Part shown: positions 44,909 through 55,232 of the stretch, in pieces
How the letters are laid out: every line of letters begins with the position of its first letter
Numbering within the stretch: the stretch's first letter is position 1
NCBI RefSeq assembly: GCF_013778455.1
Contig: NZ_JACEHE010000007.1
Coordinates: 186,001 to 250,000 of the forward strand
From: Streptomyces himalayensis subsp. himalayensis
GTDB taxonomy: Bacteria > Actinomycetota > Actinomycetes > Streptomycetales > Streptomycetaceae
Direction of reading: 5' to 3'
DNA: 64,000 bases
Translations under genes and position numbers: made by a program
The notes under the pieces: generated by a model
Database searches by the model: none
Told to the model about the DNA's origin: nothing
What the model saw: the letters and a program-made list of their open reading frames with translations, nothing else

Positions 44909-45337
44909 ATGGAATTCGTCCAGCAGCAGCCCACCAGCAAGGCCCCGGCGGACTGGTTCACCGGTGACGTGTGGTGGGACGTCATCTTCGCCGGCCAGGA
45001 GCCGTCCCGAATGCGCGCCAACCTGGTCCGCTTCTCCCCGGGCGCGCGCACCAACTGGCACTCCCATGTGCTGGGCCAGACCCTGCACGTCTTCTCCGGC
45101 GTCGCCCTGATCGGCACCCGGGACGGCACGATCTTCGAGGCCCACCCCGGCGAGACCGTCGACTGCCCGCCAGGCGAGGAGCACTGGCACGGCGCGGCCC
45201 CCGACCGGTTCATGGAGCACCTCGCCCTGTGGGAGGCCAAGGGCGACGGCAGCACCGAAACCACCTGGGCCGAGCCGGTCACCGACCAGCAATACAACAG
45301 CCCGCGCACCCGCGAACTGCCGCAGACCACCTCCTGA
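44909..45337 (+). CDS. Cupin-domain protein
   Basis: 142 residues. The metal-site motif is FSPGARTNWHSHVLGQTLHV, then FSGVALIGTRDG and PPGEEHWHGAAPDRFMEHLA. It resembles the small cupins paired with carboxymuconolactone decarboxylase or SDR genes. Start ATG at 44909 follows GAGGGAA. Located between the SDR and alpha-galactosidase genes with about 35-bp gaps. Function unknown. Confidence 0.88.
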   Translation: MEFVQQQPTSKAPADWFTGDVWWDVIFAGQEPSRMRANLVRFSPGARTNWHSHVLGQTLHVFSGVALIGTRDGTIFEAHPGETVDCPPGEEHWHGAAPDRFMEHLALWEAKGDGSTETTWAEPVTDQQYNSPRTRELPQTTS

Positions 45338-45372
45338 TCCCGAGCCCGACACGCCGAAGGACGATCCGTGCC

Positions 45373-47526
45373 ATGAAGAGCCCCACCAATGCCCCAACCG
45401 AAAGACTCATCCATCTCCGGTCAGCAGGCGTGAGCTTGGTGCTGGACCTGCGGGGCAACGGCTTGCCCACCGTGCTCCACTGGGGCGCCGATCTCGGCGA
45501 CCTCACCCAGGAGGAGCTGTCGCAGCTGGCCGAGGCCGTCACCATGCCGAACATGCCGGGGTTCGACGATGTCGTACCACGTGTCGCGTTGCTGCCCGAG
45601 CACGGCACCGGATGGCCGGGCCAGCCCGGTCTGACCGGGCACCGGCAGGGTGCGGACTGGTCACCCCTGTTCGCCCTCGACTCGGTCGAGACCGACGGCC
45701 TCTCGGTACGGATCCGGGCCGCCGACAACACCGCCCGGCTCGGTCTCGTCCTGGAAGCCGGGCTCACCCCGTCTGGGCTGGTGCGGATGCGTGCGGCCGT
45801 ACGCAACGACGACACGGTGTGGCCGTACACGCTCGACGGGTTGATGCTCGCGCTGCCGGTACCCGACGCTGCCACCGAACTGCTCGACCTCACCGGCCGC
45901 TGGTGCCGTGAACGCGCCCCGCAACGCCATCCGTTCAACGCCGGCACCTGGCTGCGCGAGACCCGCAGCGGGCGCACCGGCCCCGACGCCGCCCTGGTCC
46001 TGGCGGCCGGCACGCCGGGCTTCGGCTTCGGCAGCGGCGAGGTGTGGGGGCTGCACATCGCCTGGAGCGGCAACCACCGGATCCTGGCCGAACGGTTGCC
46101 CACCGGCCGCCCGGTCGTCGCCGCCGGCGAACTGCTGCTTCCGGGCGAAGTGATCCTCGGCCCCGGCGAGCAGTACACCGGCCCGTGGCTCTACGGCTCC
46201 CACAGCGACCAGGGCCTCGACGGACTGTCCGCCCGCTTCCACGACCACCTCCGTGCCCGCCCCGGACATCCGCACCGGCCCCGCCCGGTGGTGCTCAACA
46301 CCTGGGAAGCCGTCTACTTCGACCACGACCTCGACACGCTCACCCACCTCGCCGACCTCGGCGCCGAGGTCGGCGTGGAACGCTTCGTCCTGGACGACGG
46401 CTGGTTCCGCCACCGCCGCGACGACCGGGCCGGACTCGGAGACTGGTACGTCGACGAGACCGTCTGGCCAGGCGGCCTCCACCCCCTCATCGACCATGTC
46501 CGCGCGCTCGGGATGGAGTTCGGCCTGTGGGTCGAACCGGAAATGGTCAACCCCGACTCCGACCTGGCCCGCGCCCACCCCGAATGGATCCTGGCCACCG
46601 GTGGCCGCACCCCCGCCGACCGCCGCCACCAGCAGGTCCTGGACCTCACCCACCCCGAGGCGTACGCCCACATCCTGGAGCGGCTCGACGCCCTGCTGAC
46701 CGAGTACGACATCGCCTACCTCAAGTGGGACCACAACCGCGAACTGGTCGACGCCGGCCACTCGCCCGACGGTGAACCCGCCGTCCACGCCCAGACCCTC
46801 GCCGTCTACGCGCTGCTCGACGAACTGCGCGCCCGCCACCCGCGCCTGGAGATCGAATCCTGCTCCAGCGGTGGCGGACGCGTCGACCTCGCCATCCTCG
46901 AACGCACCGACCGCGTCTGGGCGAGCGACTGCAACGACGCCCTGGAACGCCAGTCCATCAACCGCTGGACCGGTCTCCTCCTGCCGCCCGAACTGATCGG
47001 CTCCCACATCGGCGCCGCCCGCTCCCACACCACCAGCCGCACCCACGACCTCGCCTTCCGGGCCGGCACCGCGCTCTTCGGTCACCTCGGCATCGAATGG
47101 GACCTGACCCGCGCGAGCGAGAGCGAACGCGCCGAACTCGCCCGATGGGTCTCCCTCCACAAGCAGCTCCGCGGCCTGCTGCACACCGGCCGCGTCGTCC
47201 GCGTCGACCACCCCGACCCGGCCCTGTGGGCCCACGGCGTCATCTCCCACAATCGGACCGAAGCCGTCTTCGCCCTCGCCGCCGTGGCCACCCCGGTCGC
47301 CGCCCACCCCGGCACGCTACGGCTGCCCGGCCTCGACCCGAACACCACCTACCACCTGCGCCCGCTGGCCCCGGCCGACCAGGTCCCCGGCATGGAACGC
47401 GGAACCCCCGCCTGGTGCACCAAGGACGGCATCACCCTGCCCGGCAACGTCCTGGAACGCGTCGGCATTCAGATCCCCAACCTCCATCCCGAACAACTCA
47501 TCCTGCTCCACCTCACGCGCCGCTGA
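45373..47526 (+). CDS. Alpha-galactosidase, GH36 family
   Basis: 717-residue GH36 enzyme, without a signal peptide and so cytoplasmic. Nucleophile Asp453 is in YLKWDHN, acid/base Asp519 in ASDCNDALER. NTWEAVYFDHD, DDGWFRHRRDD, GLWVEPEMVN and ESCSSGGGRVDLAIL are the usual barrel motifs. The N-terminal beta-sandwich occupies about 1-290. It releases alpha-galactose from melibiose/raffinose-type sugars. No transporter for such sugars is adjacent apart from the MFS gene, which is unusual. ATG at 45373. Confidence 0.93.
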   Translation: MKSPTNAPTERLIHLRSAGVSLVLDLRGNGLPTVLHWGADLGDLTQEELSQLAEAVTMPNMPGFDDVVPRVALLPEHGTGWPGQPGLTGHRQGADWSPLFALDSVETDGLSVRIRAADNTARLGLVLEAGLTPSGLVRMRAAVRNDDTVWPYTLDGLMLALPVPDAATELLDLTGRWCRERAPQRHPFNAGTWLRETRSGRTGPDAALVLAAGTPGFGFGSGEVWGLHIAWSGNHRILAERLPTGRPVVAAGELLLPGEVILGPGEQYTGPWLYGSHSDQGLDGLSARFHDHLRARPGHPHRPRPVVLNTWEAVYFDHDLDTLTHLADLGAEVGVERFVLDDGWFRHRRDDRAGLGDWYVDETVWPGGLHPLIDHVRALGMEFGLWVEPEMVNPDSDLARAHPEWILATGGRTPADRRHQQVLDLTHPEAYAHILERLDALLTEYDIAYLKWDHNRELVDAGHSPDGEPAVHAQTLAVYALLDELRARHPRLEIESCSSGGGRVDLAILERTDRVWASDCNDALERQSINRWTGLLLPPELIGSHIGAARSHTTSRTHDLAFRAGTALFGHLGIEWDLTRASESERAELARWVSLHKQLRGLLHTGRVVRVDHPDPALWAHGVISHNRTEAVFALAAVATPVAAHPGTLRLPGLDPNTTYHLRPLAPADQVPGMERGTPAWCTKDGITLPGNVLERVGIQIPNLHPEQLILLHLTRR

Positions 47527-47803
47527 GCCTCCACCATCTGGCTCGAGGCCGACGGACTGCCCGCCGCTGCTGAGCATGTCAATCGGAATCGCGCCCAGTG
47601 GCCGAGGTGCGACTTAAATCGCACCACAGGAAGCTCCGTCACCCTCACCTTGCTCAGACCCCCGCTGGGCCCGGTCTGCACGCCCGGAGTGTCAGAAAGC
47701 GTCCTCCAGCACCCTGGCGCATGCGGACCGCACTCGCTGCCCTCCCTCCCACACACCGCTGTCATGGACCCAAGGATCCTGAACACTTCAACTTGACAGG
47801 GAA

Positions 47804-48431
47804 ACCCTGCGCTCGGACGTCTTCAAAGCCCTCACCCGCCGGGACCGCCACGAGGACGTCCTGGAGGGCCTTCAGGCCGCCCGCGAGGCCGGCCTGAACC
47901 CCGTCAAGGTGAATGCGGTCCTGATGCCCGGCCTCACGACGACGAGGCTCCCGACCTCCTGGCCTGGGCGGTGGAGCAGGGCTACGAGCTGCGCTTCATC
48001 GAGCAGATGCCTCTGGACGCCCAGCACGGCTGGAAGCGTGAGGGCATGGTCACGGCCGGCGACATCCTCGCCTCTCTCCGCACCCGCTTCGATCTGACGC
48101 CCGAGCCCGCGGGCAAGCGCGGTGCGGCCCCGGCGGAACGCTGGCTGGTCGACGGCGGCCCGCACCGCGTCGGTGTCATCGCCTCGGTCACCCGCCCGTT
48201 CTGCGCCGCCTGCGACCGCACGCGCCTCACGGCCGACGGCCAGATCCGCACCTGTCTCTTCGCCAAGGAGGAGACAGACCTCCGATCGGCCCTCCGTTCG
48301 GATCGGACACCCCCGACGAGGACATTGCCCGCATCTGGCGCCTGGCGCTGCGGGGCAAGAAGGCGGGCTCGGGGCTGGACGATCCGACGTTCCGGCAGCC
48401 GGAACGACCTATGTCGGCCATCGGCGGTTGA
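47804..48431 (+). pseudogene. 5'-truncated, twice-frameshifted second moaA
   Basis: Similarity to MoaA starts at [20 protein letters not shown] and runs to the terminal SAIGG. One base is missing near 47934 (after VLMPGL) and another near 48298 (after LRSALRS), so three frames are needed. The radical-SAM N-terminal half is absent. The C-terminal cluster ([10 protein letters not shown]) survives. It differs from the intact gene at 32979 by many silent changes, so it is not a fresh copy. It lies at the right edge of the accessory segment. Confidence 0.85.
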
Positions 48432-48517
48432 ACGAGTGCGCGACGGGCGGCGAGTGCGGCGGTGTCGCGACGCACCGTCGTGAGGGGCAAGAGGTCCGCT
48501 CGTGGTCCTCGGCCGAA

Positions 48518-48557
48518 CCCGCTTCTGTCCGATCGGGGCCGGTCGGACAGAAGCGGG
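48518..48557. terminator. Strong bidirectional terminator
   Basis: CCCGCTTCTGTCCGA-N10-TCGGACAGAAGCGGG, a perfect 15-bp stem with a 10-base loop, 33 bp from the stop codon of the GH5 gene and after the moaA remnant. Confidence 0.8.
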
Positions 48558-48590
48558 AAGGTCGGAGAGGACCGTCGTGGGCCGGTGGGG

Positions 48591-51500
48591 CTATTCGAAG
48601 ACGCGCAGTTCCGCGATCGACCACCAGGAGCCGGCTGCCTTGGTGAGGGTCACCCTGATGTACCGGGCCTGGGTGATGGGGAAGTTGACTGTGGTGACGG
48701 CGTTGGTGCCTTCGCCGTTGGCGATGGTGCGCCAGGTGGTGTTGTCGTCGGACACCTCCACGGTGAAGCCTCGGGGATAGTCGTTGGTGCTCGTCCCGGA
48801 GTCGAGGACGAGGTGGTTGAACCACTGCCGGGAGCCGATGTCGGCCTTGAACCACTGGCCGGCGGCCTGCGGGGCGCCGATGCTCCAGCGGGTGCCGGAG
48901 TCGCTGTCGAGCGCGTTGCCTGCTGCTCCGCCCGGCTCGGTGGCGGATGCGGTCGCGGTCCAGCCGGTGCGGCTGCGTTCCAGTTCTCCGTAGAGGTTGA
49001 GTTCGTGGATGGACCACCAGCTCGTGGAGGAGCCCGTGAGTGCGATCTTGAGGTGCCGTGCGGTCTGGACCGGGAACTGCGCCAGTACGGCGGCGCCGGT
49101 GCCGTTGCCGGTGGCGGCTGTGGTCCAGTTGGCGCCGTCGGTGGAGACCTCGATCCGGTAGGTGCGCGGGTAGTCGCCGGTGGAGGTGTGGGCGTCGAGC
49201 AGCAGCCGGTTGAAGGTCCGGGTCGTGCCGAGGTCGATCTGGTAGGACTGGCCGGTGGCCTGCCCGGTGCCGGTGCTCCAGCGGGTGGTGGTGTTGCCGT
49301 CCAGGGCGTTCGCCGGTGAGCTGCCGGACTCGGTCACCGAGGCGTTGGCCGTCCAGGCGGCCCGGCTGAGTGCGGGTTCGGAGTAGATGTGGAGTTCGGC
49401 GATCGACCACCACTCGTGGGCGCTGCCGGTCTGAGTGATGCGAACGTAGCGTGCATACTGCGGCGCGAAGGGGATCGCCTGCTTCCAGCCCCAGCCCTGG
49501 CCGGTCTTCACCGTGGTCCAGGTGCTGCCGTCGCCGGAGACCTGGATGCGGTAGCCGCGGGGGTAGTCCCACTGGTCCCCGCTCCTGGTCTCGAAGGAAA
49601 TCTGGTCGAAGACTTGTCTGCTGCCCATGTCGACCTGGAACCACTGGCCGTCCGCCTGCGAAACGCCGGTGCTCCACCGGGTGCCGGTGTTCCAGTCCAG
49701 GGCGTTCGCAGGTGAGCTGCCGGATTCGGTGGCCGAGGCGCTGGCGGTCCAGCCGGTCTGGTCCAACGGCACGGTGGCCATCCAGGGCTCACCGCCCGTG
49801 AACTTCGAGACGGTTTCGATGAAGCTGGTGTTGGGCTGGAAGTTTCCGGTGCCGAACTGTCCGATCTTCGCCGAGGCGGTGGCCGAGGTGTCGTTGTTGA
49901 TGACGGGTACCGGGCTGGGGTTGCTGTTGTAGAAGCCCCAGTAGCCGCCCGCGCCGTTGTAGTGGTCGCCGCGGACCTTGTAGTTCCAGTTGGTCCAGGA
50001 GACGTTCAGGGCGTTGAGGCCGGACATGAACTTCGACCAGACGTCGTCGAAGTGGTAGAGCGAGTATTCGCCGTACAGGACGGGGACGTTCCAGTTCGGG
50101 TCTTTCTGCTTAGCGGCGACGTCGGCGAGCTGGGTTTCCACGAGGTTGTTCTGGGCGTTCCAGTCCTTGCCGCCGGCGAAGTCGTACGGGTGCAGTTCGT
50201 AGGCGACGTTGGTCCAGCCGTGGGTGGCGGGCGGTGTGATGTTGTTCCAGCCGAAGAAGGCGGCGATGTAGATGGTGTGGTCGGGGTCGATGGCGCGGAC
50301 GGCGTCGTAGAGCCGGTCGTAGTACTGGCTCTTCTGGTTGACGTCGTCGGCGTCCTCGCCATAGTCGAGCAGTGGTTCGTTGATGAGGTCGTATCCGGCG
50401 ACGGCGGGGTTGCCCTTGTACCGGGTGGCCATCTGCTGCCAGATGTCGACGGCCCAGTCCTGGTAGGTGGTGTTGGTCCAGAAGCCGTTGAGGTTGGGGC
50501 CGATGCGTCCGCAACTGCCCCAGGGGCAGCCGCCACCGGGCACGGTGTGCAGGTCCAGCAGGACGTAGATGTCGCGCTGGGCGGCCTGCGCGATCAGCCA
50601 GTCGATCTTCGTCCAGGCGTTGCTCTTCCAGGTGCCGTCGAGGTTCAGCAGCTCGGTCCAGCCGATGGGCAGCCGGATGAGGTTCATGCCCATCGTCTTG
50701 ATGTTGTCGAGGTCGGCGGCGGTGATCCAGGTGTCCTGGTGGGTCGTGATCAGGTTCTCGGCCGTGGTGGCGCCGAAGCGCTTCTGGTAGGCGAGGTTCA
50801 TCGAGTAGTCGTCGTTGTTGAGGTAGACGTTGACCTCACCGACCGACCACCAGTTGGCCGACGTGCCTGTCTGAGTGATCTTGACGTATCTCCCGCGGGC
50901 GGCCGCGAAGTTGATGGCAGTCGCCTTGCGGCTGCCGGTTCCGGCGGCGACCTGGGTCCATGTACTGCCGTCGCTCGAGACCTGGACGGTGTAGCCGCGC
51001 GGGTAGTCGTTCTCCTCCGTGGAGTTCTTCGCGGTGTCCAGGACGATCTGGTTGAAGGTGTGCGTCGCGCCCATGTCGACCTGGAGCCACTGCCCGCCGG
51101 TCTGCGGCGCTCCGGTGCTCCACCGCGTGCCCGCATCCCCGTCCTTGACCTTGGCCGGCGTGCCGCCGGACTCGGTGGCGGATGCTGTGACGGTCCACCC
51201 GGTGCGGTCGAACTCCGCGCCGGAGTAGATGCCGAGTTCCGCGATGGACCACCAGTTGCTGGTGCTGCCCGTCTGCTTGACACGCAGGTAGCGCGCCGAG
51301 GTGCTGTTGAACAGCTCGACGACGGTGGTCCGGGAGCTGCCGCTGCCACTGGCGGCCTTGGTCCAGTTGGTGCCGTCGTGCGAGTTGAGGATTTCGTAAC
51401 CGCGGGGGTAGTCGCCGGCTGAGGCGGGCCCGGCGTCGATCAGAATCTTGTTGACCGTCTTGGTGCCACCGAAGTCGACGGTGAACCACTGGTCGGGAAC

Positions 51501-52241
51501 CTGGGCGGTGCCGCTGGTCCAGCGGGTGTTGACGTCGCCGTCGAGCGCGGCGGACGCCGGATGGCCCGCCTCGGACGACGAGGCGGAGGCGCTGAACCCG
51601 CCGTTGTGCAGCACCGGGTCGGAGAAGAGGTTGAACTCCGCGACGGACCACCAGCCGGCGGAGCTGCCGGTCTGCACGACCCTGACGTAGCGGGCGACCT
51701 GGGCGCTGAAGGCCGCCGAGGTGTTCTGCTGCGAGCCGTTGCCGCTCGCGACGTTCTTCCAGGTGGAGGCGTCGTCGGACACCTCGATCCGATAGCCGCG
51801 TGGGTAGTCGCCGCTGAAGCCGGCCGCGTTGACGTACGCGCGGTTGAACAGCGTCGGTGTGCCGAGGTCGAACTGGAGCCACTGGCCGTTCGCCTGGCTC
51901 GCTCCGGTGTTCCAGCGGCTGGTGTTGTCGCCGTCGAGCGCGCTGTCCGCCGTCGCGTTGTTGTGCGAGGCGGTCGGGGTCCAGCCGGTGCGGTCGAGGG
52001 CGAACTCACCGAGAGGTGACATCCAGTCCTCGAAGGTCAGCCAGCCGCCGAGGTTCGTGCCGCGCAGCGTCACGATCTCCCCGGTGCCCGAGTTGCGCTT
52101 GAGATACTTGCCGTCGGCCTTGAGGAAATCGCTCGCTCCGATGGCGGCCCGGGCCTGTGGCGCGGGCAGTGCGGTGATGACCGCTGCCTGTCCGATGAGG
52201 GCGAGGACGAGGGCGAGCAGCAGAGTTCTGACTCGTTGCAC
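48591..52241 (-). CDS. Secreted GH5 glycoside hydrolase with six discoidin (F5/8 C, CBM32-like) modules
   Basis: 1216 residues. The signal peptide (1-31) ends at PAPQARA. The first part of a GH5 exo-glucanase-type domain (about 33-80, VTLRGTNLGGWLTFEDWMSP) is interrupted by three discoidin-like modules (about 83-474). The catalytic barrel then resumes (NNDDYSMNLAYQKRFG to about 820), with acid/base Glu622 in DLINEPLLDYG and nucleophile Glu725 in VLYGEYSLYH. Three more modules follow (825-1216). Each module starts near TGWTASASATE and ends in WWSIAELxxY. The GTG at 52241 has TGGAGG five bases upstream; longer starts add a non-signal extension. It lies downstream of the ROK gene on the same strand. 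Role: extracellular cleavage of a beta-linked polysaccharide. Confidence 0.9.
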   Translation of the reverse strand: MQRVRTLLLALVLALIGQAAVITALPAPQARAAIGASDFLKADGKYLKRNSGTGEIVTLRGTNLGGWLTFEDWMSPLGEFALDRTGWTPTASHNNATADSALDGDNTSRWNTGASQANGQWLQFDLGTPTLFNRAYVNAAGFSGDYPRGYRIEVSDDASTWKNVASGNGSQQNTSAAFSAQVARYVRVVQTGSSAGWWSVAEFNLFSDPVLHNGGFSASASSSEAGHPASAALDGDVNTRWTSGTAQVPDQWFTVDFGGTKTVNKILIDAGPASAGDYPRGYEILNSHDGTNWTKAASGSGSSRTTVVELFNSTSARYLRVKQTGSTSNWWSIAELGIYSGAEFDRTGWTVTASATESGGTPAKVKDGDAGTRWSTGAPQTGGQWLQVDMGATHTFNQIVLDTAKNSTEENDYPRGYTVQVSSDGSTWTQVAAGTGSRKATAINFAAARGRYVKITQTGTSANWWSVGEVNVYLNNDDYSMNLAYQKRFGATTAENLITTHQDTWITAADLDNIKTMGMNLIRLPIGWTELLNLDGTWKSNAWTKIDWLIAQAAQRDIYVLLDLHTVPGGGCPWGSCGRIGPNLNGFWTNTTYQDWAVDIWQQMATRYKGNPAVAGYDLINEPLLDYGEDADDVNQKSQYYDRLYDAVRAIDPDHTIYIAAFFGWNNITPPATHGWTNVAYELHPYDFAGGKDWNAQNNLVETQLADVAAKQKDPNWNVPVLYGEYSLYHFDDVWSKFMSGLNALNVSWTNWNYKVRGDHYNGAGGYWGFYNSNPSPVPVINNDTSATASAKIGQFGTGNFQPNTSFIETVSKFTGGEPWMATVPLDQTGWTASASATESGSSPANALDWNTGTRWSTGVSQADGQWFQVDMGSRQVFDQISFETRSGDQWDYPRGYRIQVSGDGSTWTTVKTGQGWGWKQAIPFAPQYARYVRITQTGSAHEWWSIAELHIYSEPALSRAAWTANASVTESGSSPANALDGNTTTRWSTGTGQATGQSYQIDLGTTRTFNRLLLDAHTSTGDYPRTYRIEVSTDGANWTTAATGNGTGAAVLAQFPVQTARHLKIALTGSSTSWWSIHELNLYGELERSRTGWTATASATEPGGAAGNALDSDSGTRWSIGAPQAAGQWFKADIGSRQWFNHLVLDSGTSTNDYPRGFTVEVSDDNTTWRTIANGEGTNAVTTVNFPITQARYIRVTLTKAAGSWWSIAELRVFE

Positions 52242-52472
52242 GTGCGCCTCCAGCTCGTGGGTTGTTGCCCTGTGCCGGGACGGCGCCCGTTCTGCCCGGC
52301 GGTGGGGACCGCTCCGACTCCCCGGGGGCATGCCTCGGAGCCGCGCATGCGGTGGGAAGCGGGATCGAGAGATCAGGGGCGGTCGGCATCCGGCGCTGCC
52401 GCGCGCCGGGAACGGCCCCTGGTTACCGGAGCATGAAGTCGTGTGACGGTATGTGTCAAGGGGGTTGCGTGA

Positions 52473-53696
52473 TTACGGGCGGAGCGCGGCGCGTTGCTGC
52501 GTCGCGCCCACGGCGCCGGTGGCCAGGAGCTCGTCCACCGGCAGGGTCGCCGCGCCCATCGCCACCGCGTCCACACCGAGTTGCGCCACGGTGATGTCCG
52601 TCCGCTCGAACGGCTGGCGCAGTGCGTACCGCGCCGCCGCGTCACGGATGGCGGGCAGGTGTGACCGCCCGAGCAGGAGGCCGACCCAGCCGCCGAGGAC
52701 GATGATCTCGGGGTTGAACAGGTTCACCAGGTTGGCAACCCCGGCGCCCACGTACTCCACGGTCTCGGCGAGCACCGCCGCGGCGGCCTCGTCGTCCGGA
52801 TCGTGTACGACGAGCTGTGCGACCGCGGCCTCGGGCGCGACCCCCTCCAGTGGCGGACGGCCGGTGAGGCCCGTGTACCGGGCGAGGAGCGCGTCCGCGC
52901 CGACGTACGCCTCCAGGCAGCCGGATCCTCCGCAGCGGCACGGCCTGCCGCCGACCTGGAGGACGGTGTGCCCCCACTCGCCGGCGCTGCTGGTGCTGCC
53001 GCGGTAGATGGATCCCCCGGTGACGACGCATGCTCCGACCCCGGTGCCCAGCAGCGCGATGACCGCGGCGCTGCGGCCGCGGCCTGCCCCGAACCACATC
53101 TCCGCCTGGCCGAGCGTCTTCGCACCGTTCTCGATCAGCAGCGGCTGGTCGATCCGCTCCCGGAGCAGGGTCTCCAGCGGCACCGACTGCCAGCCCGGAG
53201 CGTGGCCGTGCACCAGCACCTCGTCGTCGTGTTCCACCAGGCCGGGTACGCCGACGCCCACACCGAGGACGTGGCCGGGCGGGACACCCGCTTCGTCGAT
53301 CACGGACCGCACCGTGGCAGCCACGGTGTCGGCCAGTTCCTCGACCGCCGTCGCATGCGCCAGCGGGTGGTCGGCAGCGGCTCGTTGCTCCATCGACAGG
53401 TCGAACAGCTCGGTACGGATGCGCGTTTCCCCGACGTCGACTCCGACGACGTAGCCGTAGTCCGCGTCGATGCGGAGTACCTGCCGTGGGCGGCCGCCGT
53501 CGGAATCCACGGTGCCCGCATCGACGATGAGCCCCTCGTTCTGGAGCTCACCGATCACATTGCTGACCGTGGCCTGGCTCAGACCGGAGGCCCCGGTCAG
53601 CTCGGGCCGGGTCAGCCGGCCTTCCAGGAACAATGGGCGCAGCAACGCCGACCTGTTGCGTCGCCGCAGGTCACGGACCGTGCTGACCTTCGCCAT
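52473..53696 (-). CDS. ROK-family transcriptional repressor
   Basis: 407 residues. The N-terminal winged helix is TRPELTGASGLSQATVSNVI. The ROK domain has VGVDVGETRIRTELFDL, IALLGTGVGACVVTGGSIYR and the zinc motif PCRCGGSGCLE. ROK proteins with a DNA-binding head sense a sugar or sugar phosphate. Start ATG at 53696 with GGGAAGGGA upstream. Divergent from GH1/importer genes and upstream of the secreted GH5 gene, so it most likely controls both sides. Confidence 0.93.
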   Translation of the reverse strand: MAKVSTVRDLRRRNRSALLRPLFLEGRLTRPELTGASGLSQATVSNVIGELQNEGLIVDAGTVDSDGGRPRQVLRIDADYGYVVGVDVGETRIRTELFDLSMEQRAAADHPLAHATAVEELADTVAATVRSVIDEAGVPPGHVLGVGVGVPGLVEHDDEVLVHGHAPGWQSVPLETLLRERIDQPLLIENGAKTLGQAEMWFGAGRGRSAAVIALLGTGVGACVVTGGSIYRGSTSSAGEWGHTVLQVGGRPCRCGGSGCLEAYVGADALLARYTGLTGRPPLEGVAPEAAVAQLVVHDPDDEAAAAVLAETVEYVGAGVANLVNLFNPEIIVLGGWVGLLLGRSHLPAIRDAAARYALRQPFERTDITVAQLGVDAVAMGAATLPVDELLATGAVGATQQRAALRP

Positions 53697-53743
53697 CGAG
53701 TCCCTTCCCGTTTTCCCGCCGGACATCATCTCAGCCATCCCCC

Positions 53744-53796
53744 TTGACAGTCCTCGACCGCGACCCTTCAATCACACCTTAAATAAAGCTTATCAA
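53744..53796 (+). promoter_or_regulatory. Promoter and AT-rich operator candidate of the glucan-use operon
   Basis: TTGACA (53744-53749) with 17 bases to TTCAAT (53767-53772). Just after it lies the AT-rich block TTAAATAAAGCTTATCAA (53779-53796), centred on AAGCTT, outstanding in GC-rich DNA. A ROK binding site is a reasonable inference. Confidence 0.55.
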
Positions 53797-53863
53797 CAAG
53801 CAGGGCCGCCGGGCGTGCCGCCGCCTGGCGGGCCGTGCCACGGCAGCGAAAGACGAGGGGTTC

Positions 53864-55219
53864 ATGCCTGATCTGTCCGCACTTCCCCCGGACTTCCTCT
53901 GGGGTGTGGCGACCTCCGCCTACCAGATCGAAGGGGCTGTCGATGCCGACGGCCGGCTTCCCTCGATCTGGGACACCTTCTGCGCCCGGCCGGGTGCGAT
54001 CGAGAACGGGGACACCGGGGATGTCGCGTGCGACTCCTATCGGCGCCGGCCGGAGGACCTGGCGCTGCTGAAGGAGCTCGGAGCTGGCTCATACCGCTTC
54101 TCCGTCGCCTGGCCGCGCGTCGTCCCCACCGGTTCGGGCCCGGTCAACCGGGCGGGCATCGCCCACTACGACCGGCTGGTCGACGACCTGCTGGCCGCCG
54201 GCATACGTCCCTTCGTCACCCTCTACCACTGGGATCTGCCGCAGGCGCTGCAGGAGAAGGGGGGATGGCCGCACCGGGACACCGCCCGGCACTTCGCCGA
54301 CTACGCCGCCGTCGTCGCCGAGGCCCTGGGAGACCGCGTCACCGACTGGGTCACGCTCAACGAACCGCTGTGCTCGGCCTGGATCGGCCACCTCGAGGGC
54401 ACGATGGCCCCCGGCATCACCGATCTCGGCCAGGCGGTGCGGGCCTCCTACCATCTGCTGCTCGCCCACGGCCTCGGTGTGCAGGCGATACGGGCCCACG
54501 CGAGCGCCGCCCCCTCCATCGGCCTCGTCACCAACCTCAGCCCCTGCGAACCGGCCACCGACCGCCCGCAGGACGTCCTCGCCGCGCAGCACGCCGACGG
54601 GCACATCAACCGCTGGTGGCTGGACCCGGTGCACGGCCGGGGCTTCCCCGCCGACATGCGCGAGCTGTACGGAACCGAGCTGCCCGAGCACCCCGGTGAC
54701 CTGGATGTCATCGCCTCCCCGACGGACTTCCTCGGCCTCAACTACTACTTCCGCATGGTGGTCGAGGCCGACACCGGGGTGCCGGGCTTCCGTCAGCTGG
54801 CGGTACCCGGCGCGACCACCACCGACATGGGCTGGGAGGTCCACCCGGGGGGCCTCACCGACCTGCTGCTTCGCCTCACCAAGGACTACGGCGTCCAGCG
54901 CCTGTACGTGACCGAGAACGGCTCCGCCTGGCCCGACCGCCCCGGCCCCGGCGCGACCGTGGACGACGCCGAGCGAACCGCCTTCCTCGAGGACCACCTC
55001 CGGGCCTGCGCCCACGCGGTGGCCCAAGGCGCCCCGCTCCAGGGCTACTTCGCCTGGTCTCTGATGGACAACTTCGAATGGGCCTACGGCTACCGCCCCC
55101 GCTTCGGCCTCGCCCACGTCGACTACCCCACCCAGACCAGAACCCTCAAGCGCAGCGGACGCCGGTACGCCGAGCTCATCGCCGCCCACACCACCGGCCG
55201 CCCGGCCACTCGTTCGTGA
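53864..55219 (+). CDS. GH1 beta-glucosidase
   Basis: 451-residue cytoplasmic GH1 enzyme. [20 protein letters not shown] is the N-terminal signature, acid/base Glu167 is in TLNEP, nucleophile Glu351 in YVTENGS, and [19 protein letters not shown] is the C-terminal sugar site. No signal peptide. Hydrolyses imported beta-glucosides. First gene of the plus-strand operon, 14 bp before the binding-protein gene. Confidence 0.94.
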   Translation: MPDLSALPPDFLWGVATSAYQIEGAVDADGRLPSIWDTFCARPGAIENGDTGDVACDSYRRRPEDLALLKELGAGSYRFSVAWPRVVPTGSGPVNRAGIAHYDRLVDDLLAAGIRPFVTLYHWDLPQALQEKGGWPHRDTARHFADYAAVVAEALGDRVTDWVTLNEPLCSAWIGHLEGTMAPGITDLGQAVRASYHLLLAHGLGVQAIRAHASAAPSIGLVTNLSPCEPATDRPQDVLAAQHADGHINRWWLDPVHGRGFPADMRELYGTELPEHPGDLDVIASPTDFLGLNYYFRMVVEADTGVPGFRQLAVPGATTTDMGWEVHPGGLTDLLLRLTKDYGVQRLYVTENGSAWPDRPGPGATVDDAERTAFLEDHLRACAHAVAQGAPLQGYFAWSLMDNFEWAYGYRPRFGLAHVDYPTQTRTLKRSGRRYAELIAAHTTGRPATRS

Positions 55220-55232
55220 AGGAGTCGGACTC

